NCBI GenBank assembly: GCA_949291655.1
Contig: CASEWT010000006.1
Location: 1-32,528 of the forward strand
Reading direction: 5' to 3'
Length of the DNA stretch: 32,528 nucleotides
DNA from: an uncultured Bacillota bacterium
Lineage (GTDB): Bacteria > Bacillota_I > Bacilli_A > RFN20 > CAG-826
Position numbers and translations under genes: made by a program. Below, piece after piece: positions 1 through 8,142 of the stretch (within the stretch, counting starts at the first letter, position 1; each line of letters starts with the position of its first letter). The notes below the pieces were generated by a model. The model did not search any database, had not been told where the DNA came from, and saw only the letters and a program-made list of their open reading frames with translations.

Positions 1-185
1 GGGACGTGACGGCGATGTGCGTCTGGGAAGACGCGCTGTATCTCTTCCGCGGCGGCAGGGTGCAGAAGCTGACCGCCCTTGGCGACGAGCGCGATTTCCG
101 CCTGCGGGAGGCGTTCGTCTCGGCGGACGCCTGCCCCGCCACCGTGGCGGCGGGGGACCGCATCTACTGGCTGGGCGAAGACGGC
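1..185 (+). other. Probable foreign or misjoined coding fragment at the window edge
   Basis: The plus strand is open from the window edge and reads like a real protein up to about base 180 (segments such as ALYLFRGGRVQKL and GDRIYWLGEDG, reminiscent of beta-propeller or phage structural repeats). Beyond that the frame becomes proline/arginine-rich shadow sequence until its stop at 296. The opposite frame, which carries the TIR-STAND protein, reads well down to about base 190 and then turns into implausible sequence (PRRHGGGAG). Leucine here is often CTG, whereas the rest of the window prefers CTC. The simplest reading is a junction near 180-190 that joins unrelated DNA, either by rearrangement or by assembly error. 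The product is not identified. Confidence 0.4.
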
Positions 186-1460
186 GTTCATCCCCCCGCG
201 GAAGGAATCGAGATCGAGGCTTTGGCCCCGCGAGAGCTCGAAGAAGGTCTTCACGAGGAGGAAGTTCCCCTGGGCGAGGGCGACGATTTCCTTTAGTTGG
301 GCATTGGTTACCTTGACCTTCAGCTGCTCGGAGAGGAGATGGACGTAGCCCTCCATGTCGCTTTCCCCCGAGAGGAGGTCGTAGCGCTTGGCAAAAGACA
401 TCCCGTAGTCGACCGAGGAGCCGCTCCGGGAGGTGACGAGGATTTTCATCCAGCGCGGGAGGGAGGGGATGTTCTCGAAAAGGGCGAGGCCGATCTCGGC
501 GATGTCGGCGTCGTGGCACTCGTCGAGGCCGTCGATGATAAATAGGAGGCTCGTCTCCGGGGAAAGCCCCTTGAGGGAGCGGACAAACAAATCGTAGAAG
601 GCCTTGGAAACCTCGCCTTTCTCAAGGGAAGAGAAGTCGACGTTCTCCTCGAGGGCGACCCCGTAGGAAGGGAAGCGGACGGAAAGGCTATAGGCAAGAT
701 CCTTGAGGATGAGGATGGGGTCGAGGCTTTTCTCGTCGCGCCTAAGGCAGAAATGGATCCCGACGACCCTTGGGTCCTCGTTAGCGAGGTGGCTCGAAAG
801 GTAGCTCTTCCCGCTTCCGGGGGCGGCGACGAGCCACATGAGGCGGCTGAGGGCGTCTTCCATCCAGGCTTCGTAGGCTTTCATGAAGTCCGGCCGCGGG
901 GCGAAGAAGCCGCCGGGAGCGAGGGTCTTGGATAGTTCCGAGGAAGGGTCTTGCGGGGATAGCTTCTTCTTGAGGTCGAGGGAAACCCCGCTTGCGTCCT
1001 CGTCGGAAAGGCCCCTTTCGAGGGAGGAGAGGATGGCCTTGAGCTTTCCTTGGTAACGGGCCTCGATGACGAGGCCGTTGACCGGGTCGATGGCATCCCG
1101 AGCGTCGAGCCAGTTGATCCGGGAGACGAGGAAGGGCGGGGCGGCGTCCTCGATGAGGACGGGGACGACCGGGAGGTTGATGCTCCTTGCGTAGGCGATC
1201 TCGTCGAGGCAAACCGAATCGGGGCGCCGGGTCGAGTGGCGCGACATGAAATAGAGGACGACGTCGCTATGGGCGAGGCTTTCCTGGATCCAGTCGTCGA
1301 AATGGGCCCCCTTGCCCATGTCCTGGTCGAAGTAGACTTCGTGCCCTTCCTTCTTGAGGTCGTTAACGACCCGTTCCGGAAAAAAGGAAAGGTAATCCCA
1401 TCCGTAGGAAACGAAAACGCGGCGATGGATGGCCGCCTCGATGTTGGCTTTTTCTTCCAT
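1..1460 (-). CDS. TIR-domain STAND (NACHT-like) NTPase, partial
   Basis: Partial gene running off the left edge; about 486 codons are visible. Residues ~14-120 form a TIR domain: FVSYGWDYLSFF, the EVYFDQDM strand, and SVCLDEIAYAR, which supplies the glutamate (~residue 86) that is catalytic in NAD-cleaving TIRs. A P-loop AAPGSGKS lies at ~212-220 and a Walker B IIDGLDECHD at ~306-315, typical of STAND/NACHT ATPases; VTSRSGSS follows as a sensor-like strand. Such proteins are known as bacterial NLR-like antiphage factors: the C-terminus senses a phage trigger and TIR oligomers deplete NAD+. Here that role is inferred. The sensor end is missing, because after about base 190 the frame no longer looks like protein. 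The ATG at 1460 has no SD; a TACAAT box sits 6 bases upstream, so the mRNA may be leaderless. It is divergent from the reductase gene at 1575. Confidence 0.85.
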   Translation of the reverse strand, partial: MEEKANIEAAIHRRVFVSYGWDYLSFFPERVVNDLKKEGHEVYFDQDMGKGAHFDDWIQESLAHSDVVLYFMSRHSTRRPDSVCLDEIAYARSINLPVVPVLIEDAAPPFLVSRINWLDARDAIDPVNGLVIEARYQGKLKAILSSLERGLSDEDASGVSLDLKKKLSPQDPSSELSKTLAPGGFFAPRPDFMKAYEAWMEDALSRLMWLVAAPGSGKSYLSSHLANEDPRVVGIHFCLRRDEKSLDPILILKDLAYSLSVRFPSYGVALEENVDFSSLEKGEVSKAFYDLFVRSLKGLSPETSLLFIIDGLDECHDADIAEIGLALFENIPSLPRWMKILVTSRSGSSVDYGMSFAKRYDLLSGESDMEGYVHLLSEQLKVKVTNAQLKEIVALAQGNFLLVKTFFELSRGQSLDLDSFRGGMNAVFAQPVDAVPRRHGGGAGVRRDERLPQAEIALVAKGGQLLHPAAAEEIQRVFPDAHRRHV

Positions 1461-1466
1461 GGGGGG

Positions 1467-1472
1467 ATTGTA
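1467..1472 (-). promoter_or_regulatory. -10 box for a leaderless TIR-STAND transcript
   Basis: TACAAT on the minus strand ends 6 bases before the ATG, with only C residues between and no SD. Transcription would start at or next to the A of the ATG. No good -35 box is visible 17 bases upstream. Confidence 0.45.
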
Positions 1473-1489
1473 AACCAGCCTCCCCTTTT

Positions 1490-1505
1490 CGGGTAGCCCT
1501 ACCCG
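1490..1505. repeat. 16-bp perfect inverted repeat in the divergent intergenic region
   Basis: CGGGTAG-CC-CTACCCG, with 7-bp arms and a 2-base centre, lies between the TIR-STAND start (1460) and the reductase start (1575). It is a candidate operator. GC-rich palindromes serve CsoR/CstR-family persulfide and copper repressors, but here the half-site order (GGGTA then TACCC) is opposite to their usual TACCC-GGGTA, so the regulator is unknown. Confidence 0.4.
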
Positions 1506-1574
1506 TCCCCGAGCGTCTTCTTTGCCTTCGGCTCGGCCCTTCCCTTAGCCTAGAGAAGAAAGGGAGGGACAACC

Positions 1575-3236
1575 ATGAAAGTCATCATCGTCGGCGGGGT
1601 GGCCGCCGGGGGAAGCGCCGCCGCCCGGCTAAGGCGCCTCGACGAGCGGGCTAAGATTACCGTCTACGAGAAGGGGAAGCACGTCTCCTTCGCCAATTGC
1701 GGGCTCCCCTACTACATCGGGGACGTAATCGAGGACGAGGCGAGCCTCCTCCTCGTAACCCCGGAGCTTTTCAAGAAGCGCTTCGATATCGACGTCAAGA
1801 CCGAGCACGAGGTCGTTTCGATCGACCGCGCGAGGAAGGAAGTCGAGGTGAAGGACCTAGCAAGCGGGCGCCTATTCCGCGATTCCTATGATGTCCTCGT
1901 CCTCGCGACCGGATCGACGCCCCTGAAGCCGATGATGGAGGGGATCGACCTCCAAAAGGTCATGACCCTCCGGAGCGTCGAGGACGCCCGGGCCATCAAG
2001 GAAAGGGCCCTTAAGGGAAAGAAGGTCGCCGTCGTCGGGGGCGGCTTCATCGGCCTCGAAGCGGCCGAAAACCTCCTCCATCTCGGAAAGGAAGTCCACC
2101 TCTACCAGCTTCTCCCCCAGGTTCTCCCGGCCTACGACCAGGAGGTTGTCGCCTACGTCCACCACGAGCTGAGGGGCAACGGGGTCCGTCTCCACCTCGG
2201 AGCCGAAGTCCAGGGCTTTGCCAAGGAAAGCGGGCGGCTGACGGTGAAAACCAAGGACGGAGACGATCGTGGCTACGACTTCGTCCTCTTCGCCATCGGG
2301 GTCCGGCCCGATTCGGGGCTGGCCGCCCTCTCCGGCCTCGAGATCACCCCAAGGGGTTCGATCGTCGTCGACGAACATCTGAGGTCGAGCGATCCCTTTA
2401 TCTACGCGGCCGGCGATGCCGTGGCCATTCTTAACGAGGCGACCGGGGAACGCCAGATGGTCGCGCTGGCTGGGCCGGCCAACAAGGAAGGGCGGATCGT
2501 GGCCGATAATATCGCCGGGCGGGACTCCGTCTACCATGGGGCCCTCGGCACCTCGATCCTCAAGGTCTTCTCCTTGGCCGTCGGGATGGCCGGGATCGGG
2601 GAGAAAGACGCCCTCCGCCGGGGCATCAAAGCCCGGAGCGTCCTTCTGGCCCCGGCCGACCACGCGACCTATTACCCCGGGGCCAGCACCACGATCCTGA
2701 AGCTCGTCTACGAGGAAGGAACCGAGCGGATCCTCGGGGCCCAGGCCCTCGGCCCCTCTGGCGTCGACAAGCGGATCGACGTCGTCGCGACGGCCATGAA
2801 GGCCGGAATGAAAGCCAGCGAGCTGAAAGAGCTCGACCTCGCCTATGCTCCGCCCTTCGGGTCGGCCAAGGACCCGGTCAACATGCTCGGCTTCGTCGCC
2901 GAGAACCTCGAAGACGGCCTCCTCAAGACCTTCCATTACGACGAGGTCGATGCCCTCCCCCGCGACGGGTCGATCACCCTCCTCGACGTCCGAACGGAAG
3001 AAGAGTACCGGGCCGGCCATATCGAAGGGTTCAAGAACATCCCCCTCGACGAGCTCCGGGAGCGCCTAAAGGAAATCCCGAGCGGGAAGAAGGTCTACCT
3101 CCACTGCCTGAGCGGGCTCCGAAGCTACCTCGCGGCCCGGATCCTCATGAACGAAGGCTACGACGCCTATTCCCTCGACGGCGGCTACCTGGTCTACATG
3201 GCCTATCAGGCCGACCTCGCGGCCAAGCAGCATTAA
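1575..3236 (+). CDS. CoA-disulfide/persulfide reductase with C-terminal rhodanese domain
   Basis: A 553-residue flavoprotein. The N-terminal FAD site GGVAAGGSAAARLRR is followed by SFANCGLPYY, whose Cys (~residue 42) is the redox-active cysteine of the single-cysteine CoA-disulfide reductase/NADH oxidase family. VVGGGFIGLEAAE is the NAD(P)H Rossmann motif and YAAGDAV is the second FAD contact. Residues ~455-553 are a rhodanese domain (LLDVRTEEEYRAGHIEG) with active-site loop HCLSGLRS, Cys ~511. This fusion (CoADR-RHD) reduces CoA persulfides and polysulfides in the cytosol and is linked to sulfide and low-molecular-weight thiol balance. The ATG has an SD (GGGAGGGA) 5 bases upstream. The gene stands alone and is followed by a stem-loop. 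It may be controlled through the palindrome at 1490-1505. Confidence 0.93.
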   Translation: MKVIIVGGVAAGGSAAARLRRLDERAKITVYEKGKHVSFANCGLPYYIGDVIEDEASLLLVTPELFKKRFDIDVKTEHEVVSIDRARKEVEVKDLASGRLFRDSYDVLVLATGSTPLKPMMEGIDLQKVMTLRSVEDARAIKERALKGKKVAVVGGGFIGLEAAENLLHLGKEVHLYQLLPQVLPAYDQEVVAYVHHELRGNGVRLHLGAEVQGFAKESGRLTVKTKDGDDRGYDFVLFAIGVRPDSGLAALSGLEITPRGSIVVDEHLRSSDPFIYAAGDAVAILNEATGERQMVALAGPANKEGRIVADNIAGRDSVYHGALGTSILKVFSLAVGMAGIGEKDALRRGIKARSVLLAPADHATYYPGASTTILKLVYEEGTERILGAQALGPSGVDKRIDVVATAMKAGMKASELKELDLAYAPPFGSAKDPVNMLGFVAENLEDGLLKTFHYDEVDALPRDGSITLLDVRTEEEYRAGHIEGFKNIPLDELRERLKEIPSGKKVYLHCLSGLRSYLAARILMNEGYDAYSLDGGYLVYMAYQADLAAKQH

Positions 3237-3255
3237 GAAAAGCGGGCTCAGTGAT

Positions 3256-3293
3256 GCGTGCCCCTCCTCCTGTGTCCAGGATTCGGGGCACGC
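3256..3293 (+). terminator. Stem-loop after the reductase gene
   Basis: GCGTGCCCC (3256-3264) pairs with GGGGCACGC (3285-3293), and the stem can be extended by GATG/CATC with a small bulge. There is no T-run after it, so intrinsic termination is uncertain. It also lies at the edge of the AT-rich helicase island. Confidence 0.4.
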
Positions 3294-3359
3294 GTCATCT
3301 GCTCTGACCATTCATTCGGAAAATATATAGCTTTTTTTCATTTCTGCCTGATCGAATGC

Positions 3360-3365
3360 TATTAT
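3360..3365 (+). promoter_or_regulatory. -10 box for the helicase gene
   Basis: TATTAT lies 30 bases before the ATG at 3396, in an AT-rich stretch. The SD AAGGAG (3382-3387) is 8 bases before the start. No clear -35 box is visible. Confidence 0.35.
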
Positions 3366-3395
3366 CGGCCGTGAATCAACAAAGGAGAGCTCGGT

Positions 3396-6134
3396 ATGAC
3401 GAACGATGAAGAAATTGTTAACATATGCACCATAATTTCGGAAAACATAACCGAAGTTTCTCACACAAACCTCGGATTGGCGTCACAGAATATGCTGGCG
3501 CAGCTTCGGCACTTGGTCGAACATGTAATCATCAAGGTCGACCCAAATTCAGTTAATCCCGATCCCAATTCATACGAAGAAATTAGGAGAGCAAAAGCCT
3601 CCTTGCAAAAATACGACAAAAAGAAAAAATATTACTTTTTGTTCGATTTCTTAACTCTTCTGGCCAAAACGGAATCTCACTATTCGCAGTTGAAAGACGC
3701 CTCTGAACGATTGATGCGAAAGTACATGTCCTATTTGGCTAGGATCAGAAGTTTATTAAAGACAGAGTATGGAATGGATGTGCTCGACAACCTCGACGAC
3801 TACCCTCGTAGAATGGACGAAAGTCTCAAGGAGTACTACAAAAAGATTTCTGAACGCATAGAGAAAGGCAGCGAGGATGCCAGCTTTGACAAATATAAAT
3901 TCGATGCAGTCTACTACGTATCGAAAAACGCTGAGTTTTGGGTCAATGGAAAACTTTATTTTCAAATAACCTTCGAGACTGCCGCGGGTCGCCACGTCAA
4001 GGCGGACCATTTAATCGCCTTTACAAGGATTCCCATCTTTGATGACTATGCGCTTAAATTCAAAATCCATAGCGACTTTATATCCGTTTACGGAAAACGC
4101 ATTCCAATTCTAATCATCGATGATTATGAAATTTCTATAAGACCGGTGGAATTCAGTACATTGTCGCAAGTTTTGGGAGTTAACAATCACCAATTTAAAA
4201 GAAGCAACGCCGGTTATAGGCCTTTAATGGACTTTATTAAAGAAAACGGTGCTTCTTTAACCGAGATTCTTTCTTATGATCAAAACCAATATAGCGAGTT
4301 TAGAACCATTGTTTCAGGTAATAAGCCTTCCAATAACCTATTGGATATTTTCGATAAAGCGAGGGCGATCGTCAGAAAAAAGCTTCCCGGTTCCAATGTT
4401 CTCCGCTACTTAACCTTAAAAATGAATCTTGAGATTATGCGGAAGCAGTCTCAAAAAACTCCTTGCGAAGATTTGTCGAATTTATATTTAAAGTACGACT
4501 GCATCCCATTCGATACCATGCCATTTTGTTCGTCCCTCTCCGGTCACAACCCAGAACAATATGACGTTCTGAAATCGGTGTCTCCGGAAGGACGAACGCA
4601 TGAATTCCTGGCGCACAGAATTAAGGTGAACACCGAAAAAGGCGGCCATTTGTTCACGCCTTTAGAAGAACTCCAAGACTTTCAAAACATTCCCAAGTTA
4701 ATCGATACGTACAACTCCAAGCTATATTACAAGCACAAAGGCCGAAAAATTCGTTGCTTTAAAAGCTTTTATTATATCGACGAATACGTTCAAAGCACCG
4801 AGACCATAATCGATAAGCTGAAGGCCATGGCGTCTAATGGAATTCCTTCATATTCAAAGGCATTTAATTCGTGGCTGGGAAAAACCGGGTATTTCATAGA
4901 TGACGACGAGAAGCGAACAATCGTTTCTTCGATGTTTGAAAAAACCGGCGTTGCGCTGATCTATGGACCGGCCGGAACAGGAAAGTCTACCCTGATTCGC
5001 CACATTGCTAGTTTTTTCGAAAACCAAAGAAAATATTTTATTGCCAGCACGAATGCTGCCGTCAAGAATCTCCAAAGAAAGATTACGGTCAAGGAAAGCA
5101 CTTTCTCTACAATATCGAAATTCCTGCAATTGAATCCAGATCGCCAAAAGTGTGATGTTCTTTTTATTGATGAGTGCAGCACAATCGACAACCGAGACAT
5201 GCTGAAAATTTTAAATAGTGCCAAATTTCAGCTGATCGTTCTTGTGGGAGACATTTATCAAATCGGCTCGCCTAATTTTGGAAACTGGTTCCATATAGCA
5301 AAAGTTGCAATGCCGAGTTTTTCGGTTTTTGAGCTTACGACCCCTCATCGAACCGAAAACAAAAAACTTCTAAGCATGTGGAAGGCCGTGAGGAACATGG
5401 ATTCGGACATAACAGAGCAATTGGTAACTGGCGGATTTGTAGCCCCCATCAACGACTCGATCTTTGATCATTCCAACGACGATGAGATTATTCTCTGCTT
5501 GAACTACGACGGGCTATACGGAATCAACAATATCAATCGGATGTTGCAGGCTGCAAATCCTAATGATTCAGTCTATTGGAACGAAAGAGAATACAAAGTA
5601 GGAGACCCTATAGTCTTCAATGAAAGCAGTCCTTTTTCCCCGCTCATTGCAAACAACACAAAAGGGAAGATAAGAGGGGTATTCGCGGGCGAGGATAAAA
5701 TTACGTTCGATATTGAGCTCGACGGCGCTTTAAACCCCCTCGACGCTAGGTTCTATGATTTCAAGATGATAAACGAGCCGAGCGAGAAGAACACTGTGAT
5801 TGAGTTCAGCGTGCCGAAATATCGCAGTAACGACGAAACGGATGATGCAATGGACTCTCGTAAAGTTCCGTTCCAAGTTTCCTACGCTCTGTCCATTCAC
5901 AAGGCGCAAGGCCTTGAATTTAAATCCGTTAAAATAATCATCACAAAAGAATCCGGCGAAATGGTAACGCACGATATTTTTTACACCGCTATCACAAGAG
6001 CCCGCGAACAATTAAAAATATACTGGAGCGCCGATGTACAAGAACTGGTTTTGAAAAGTTTAAAGAAACGCAAATTGCAGCTAGATGTTTCCCTTTTGAG
6101 AGAACTAAGAAAGAAAAAGCGTAGCAAGCTATGA
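3396..6134 (+). CDS. AT-rich SF1 (RecD/UvrD-like) DNA helicase with unknown N-terminal half
   Basis: A 912-residue protein. The C-terminal half has the superfamily 1 helicase motifs in order: Walker A GPAGTGKST (~523-531), Walker B LFIDECST (~588-595), motif III LVGDIYQIGSP, arginine-containing LTTPHRTENKK, then VSYALSIHKAQGLEF and the C-terminal FYTAITRAREQLKIYW. The pattern fits the AAA_30/UvrD_C_2 group (RecD-like, 5'-3' in known members). The first ~500 residues contain a charged helical stretch (~60-160) and a beta-rich part around YYVSKNAEFWVNGKLYFQ that I do not recognise. Base and codon use (AAA, ATT, TTT) differ sharply from its GC-rich neighbours, pointing to recent acquisition. Large stand-alone helicases with novel N-termini are often defence or mobile-element proteins, but nothing here proves that. 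The SD is good. Confidence 0.85.
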   Translation: MTNDEEIVNICTIISENITEVSHTNLGLASQNMLAQLRHLVEHVIIKVDPNSVNPDPNSYEEIRRAKASLQKYDKKKKYYFLFDFLTLLAKTESHYSQLKDASERLMRKYMSYLARIRSLLKTEYGMDVLDNLDDYPRRMDESLKEYYKKISERIEKGSEDASFDKYKFDAVYYVSKNAEFWVNGKLYFQITFETAAGRHVKADHLIAFTRIPIFDDYALKFKIHSDFISVYGKRIPILIIDDYEISIRPVEFSTLSQVLGVNNHQFKRSNAGYRPLMDFIKENGASLTEILSYDQNQYSEFRTIVSGNKPSNNLLDIFDKARAIVRKKLPGSNVLRYLTLKMNLEIMRKQSQKTPCEDLSNLYLKYDCIPFDTMPFCSSLSGHNPEQYDVLKSVSPEGRTHEFLAHRIKVNTEKGGHLFTPLEELQDFQNIPKLIDTYNSKLYYKHKGRKIRCFKSFYYIDEYVQSTETIIDKLKAMASNGIPSYSKAFNSWLGKTGYFIDDDEKRTIVSSMFEKTGVALIYGPAGTGKSTLIRHIASFFENQRKYFIASTNAAVKNLQRKITVKESTFSTISKFLQLNPDRQKCDVLFIDECSTIDNRDMLKILNSAKFQLIVLVGDIYQIGSPNFGNWFHIAKVAMPSFSVFELTTPHRTENKKLLSMWKAVRNMDSDITEQLVTGGFVAPINDSIFDHSNDDEIILCLNYDGLYGINNINRMLQAANPNDSVYWNEREYKVGDPIVFNESSPFSPLIANNTKGKIRGVFAGEDKITFDIELDGALNPLDARFYDFKMINEPSEKNTVIEFSVPKYRSNDETDDAMDSRKVPFQVSYALSIHKAQGLEFKSVKIIITKESGEMVTHDIFYTAITRAREQLKIYWSADVQELVLKSLKKRKLQLDVSLLRELRKKKRSKL

Positions 6135-6169
6135 AGACGCATTCACATCATAGCCGCCAAAGGTCTCAA

Positions 6170-7618
6170 TCAAGCGTAGAGGCGGTTAGCCAATTCGGGG
6201 CGGTCGATGAAGGGGTTGCGGTTTCCCTGATACTCGTAGATCCGGCTGTTCCGCTGCTCCTCGAAAGCATCGACCGGGTCTTCTTCGTTCCATTCGAGGA
6301 GGACGGAGAGGCGGCCCATTGAAAGGTCATCTGCGTTCTCGATGTCGTCGATGAGTTTGAGGAAGTCGTAACGGAGGGCCATGTAGGAGCAGACTCTCGC
6401 CACATCGCCCCGGAAGTCGCCTTCGAAGGCATGGTTGTTACTCCCGTCGGAGGCGATGTTCGGAAAGAAGGCGATGTCGCTATCGGCGACGTCATAGAAC
6501 TTATTCCCGTGCTTGCCGTTGCTGTTCTGGCAGCTGACCCTTAGGTTATGGAGGCCGGTGGCGTGGTTCTTGGTATCGGAATCCGGCCGCGGGTCGACCC
6601 CGCCTTCCTCCATCTGCGAGCAGGGCCAGACGTGTTTCTTGTTCCAGGTGCCGTCGTTGGTCCCGCTTATGAGGTCGCCGTCGTAGATGCCGTAGAGGGT
6701 CCCGGGCTTATCTGGGCTTTCGTCGGTGTAGCGCAAGATGGCGGTATCCTCGCCATAGGAGAGGCGGGTCATCGTCTAGGCGAGGGCGGAAAGCTCTTCC
6801 TTTAGCTCGGCGTCGCTTTCCTCGAAGTCGATGCCGGCGTAGTAGTCTTCATCGCTCATCTTCCCGTAATTGGTTTCCGGGATCCCGTTTTCCCCCGGGA
6901 CGGTGGGGACGAGTTCTTTTTCGTCTCCGCCGAGATCGAGGTCGAGGCCGTCGGGGACATAGAGGGTGAGGCTCAAGGAATAGAAGTAGATGGCTTTCGA
7001 ATTGGCGCTCAAGGACAGGGCGAAGGAGATCGTGTCTTCCTCGAGGGCCTCGGAGGCATACTCGACCACCGCCGCGTTCCCGGGGATGTCTTCCTCGAAG
7101 AGGTAGGAATCGGCGGTAACCGCGTAATGGGCCCCGACCGTCGTCTTGAGGGCAATGGTGTAGCCAAGGAGCCTCACCTCGCCCGGGAAGGTCGTCAATA
7201 ACGTCCACGGCGTTTTCTGGGGCTGCTTGTTCGAGCCGATCTGGATGCCGTCGCTCGATTGGCCGAGGAAGGCGAAGGCGTCGTAGTCCCAAGCAAGGCC
7301 GTTGATGGGCTCAGTCGTTCCCGCATTGGTGTCGTAGCCGCTTCCGGTAAAATCGCCTTGGTTGGGCTTGTAGGTATACACCTGCACCGACCATTCCTCC
7401 GTTACGCCCTCGGAAGACGAGGAGAGGGAAGAAGAGAAGCCTTCCTCGCTCGAGGAAGGCCCGAGGCTTTCGCTTGGCGAAGAAGAGGAACTTTCCGGAA
7501 GCTCGGAAGAAAGGCTTTCGCCCCCGAAGGAAGAAAGGGAGGGCGAGGAGGCGCTTCCCGCGCAGGAAAAGAGGCCTATCCCAAGAAGGGCGGCGGCGAT
7601 GACAAGGTGTTTCTTCAG
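6170..7618 (-). pseudogene. Secreted endonuclease I (NucM/EndA-type) lipoprotein, interrupted by in-frame TAG
   Basis: In one frame the sequence encodes a lipoprotein signal (KKHLVIAAALLGIG, lipobox LFSC), a Ser/Glu-rich linker, a beta-sandwich domain often linked to such nucleases (WDYDAFAFLGQSSDGIQIG), and an endonuclease I domain: WNKKHVWP with the metal-site His, LHNLRVSCQNSNGKHGNKF, GDVARVCSYMALRYDF and the C-terminal EEQRNSRIYEYQGNRNPFIDRP. Members degrade extracellular DNA. Two lesions are visible. A TAG at 6776-6778 cuts the nuclease domain right after ELKEELSALA, and the same frame resumes at once with LSYGEDTAILRYTDES. There is also no ATG/GTG/TTG at the front: the first usable codon is CTG (7616-7618), which follows an in-frame TAA and ATA. 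An ATG two codons after the TAG could restart the nuclease half, but without export. Decay or a sequence error is likely. Confidence 0.8.
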
Positions 7619-7717
7619 TATTTAATCTCGACCATTCTAGGCAGGTGATTTCCGGGCTTCCACAAGGAGTTGAAAGTAGCCTTTACAGAGGAACCATCGA
7701 TGTTTTTTGGCATTGTT

Positions 7718-8142
7718 TCAACCGTTAAGAAGGGCTTTGGACGACCTCAGGATGGCACCAAGGGAAAGCCCGGCCGTAATGGCTACGGCAGCGAGCCCAG
7801 CCCCGGCCTTGATGGCCAAAAGGGTGCCATCCTCCCCGAAGGTGGCGACCATCAAGACGGTGAGGGAGACCATGCTCATGAGAGCGTCGGCAAAGGAGAC
7901 GAGGCGAAGGGCGGAAAGGATGGGATTGCCAACCTTTTTGGCCATAAGGAGGTGGGCCAAAGCGACGGAAAACTTGTAGAAGGCATAACAAGCCGAGGCG
8001 ATGGCGTAGACGTTCCCGCGGAGGGCGGGCGGACCTTCCACCACCATCATGGCCACGGCCCCGCCCATCAGGAGGTCGAAGGGAAGGAGGAGCGCCGCCT
8101 CGGCGAGCCGGATCTTCTCCTGGGCGAGGCGGAAGGCTGGGG
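7718..8142 (-). pseudogene. C-terminal remnant of an integral membrane protein
   Basis: About 140 codons of good minus-strand protein, ending in a stop at 7718. At least three hydrophobic segments are visible: EAALLLPFDLLMGGAVAMMV, IASACYAFYKFSVALAHLLM, and the pair LMSMVSLTVLMVA / AGLAAVAITAGLSLGAIL. It resembles the last part of uncharacterised Bacillota membrane proteins of the SFADAL...ATFG type; no function is known to me. Upstream of about base 8142 the frame runs into antisense of the transposase remnant, so the N-terminal half has been lost through the IS256-type insertion or a deletion beside it. Confidence 0.6.

Noticed and set aside
1490-1505. CstR/CsoR operator for the persulfide reductase
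   Set aside because: The half-sites are in the opposite order to the known operators, so only a generic palindrome is reported.
1872-3020. 382-codon minus-strand open frame across the reductase gene
   Set aside because: Antisense shadow of a GC-rich gene; Asp/Gly/Val-rich sequence without motifs, while the plus strand has full flavoprotein and rhodanese motifs.
6776-6778. Amber recoding (for example pyrrolysine or a suppressor) to explain the in-frame TAG
   Set aside because: TAG ends several intact genes here, another broken gene carries TAA instead, and no suppressor tRNA is seen in the window.
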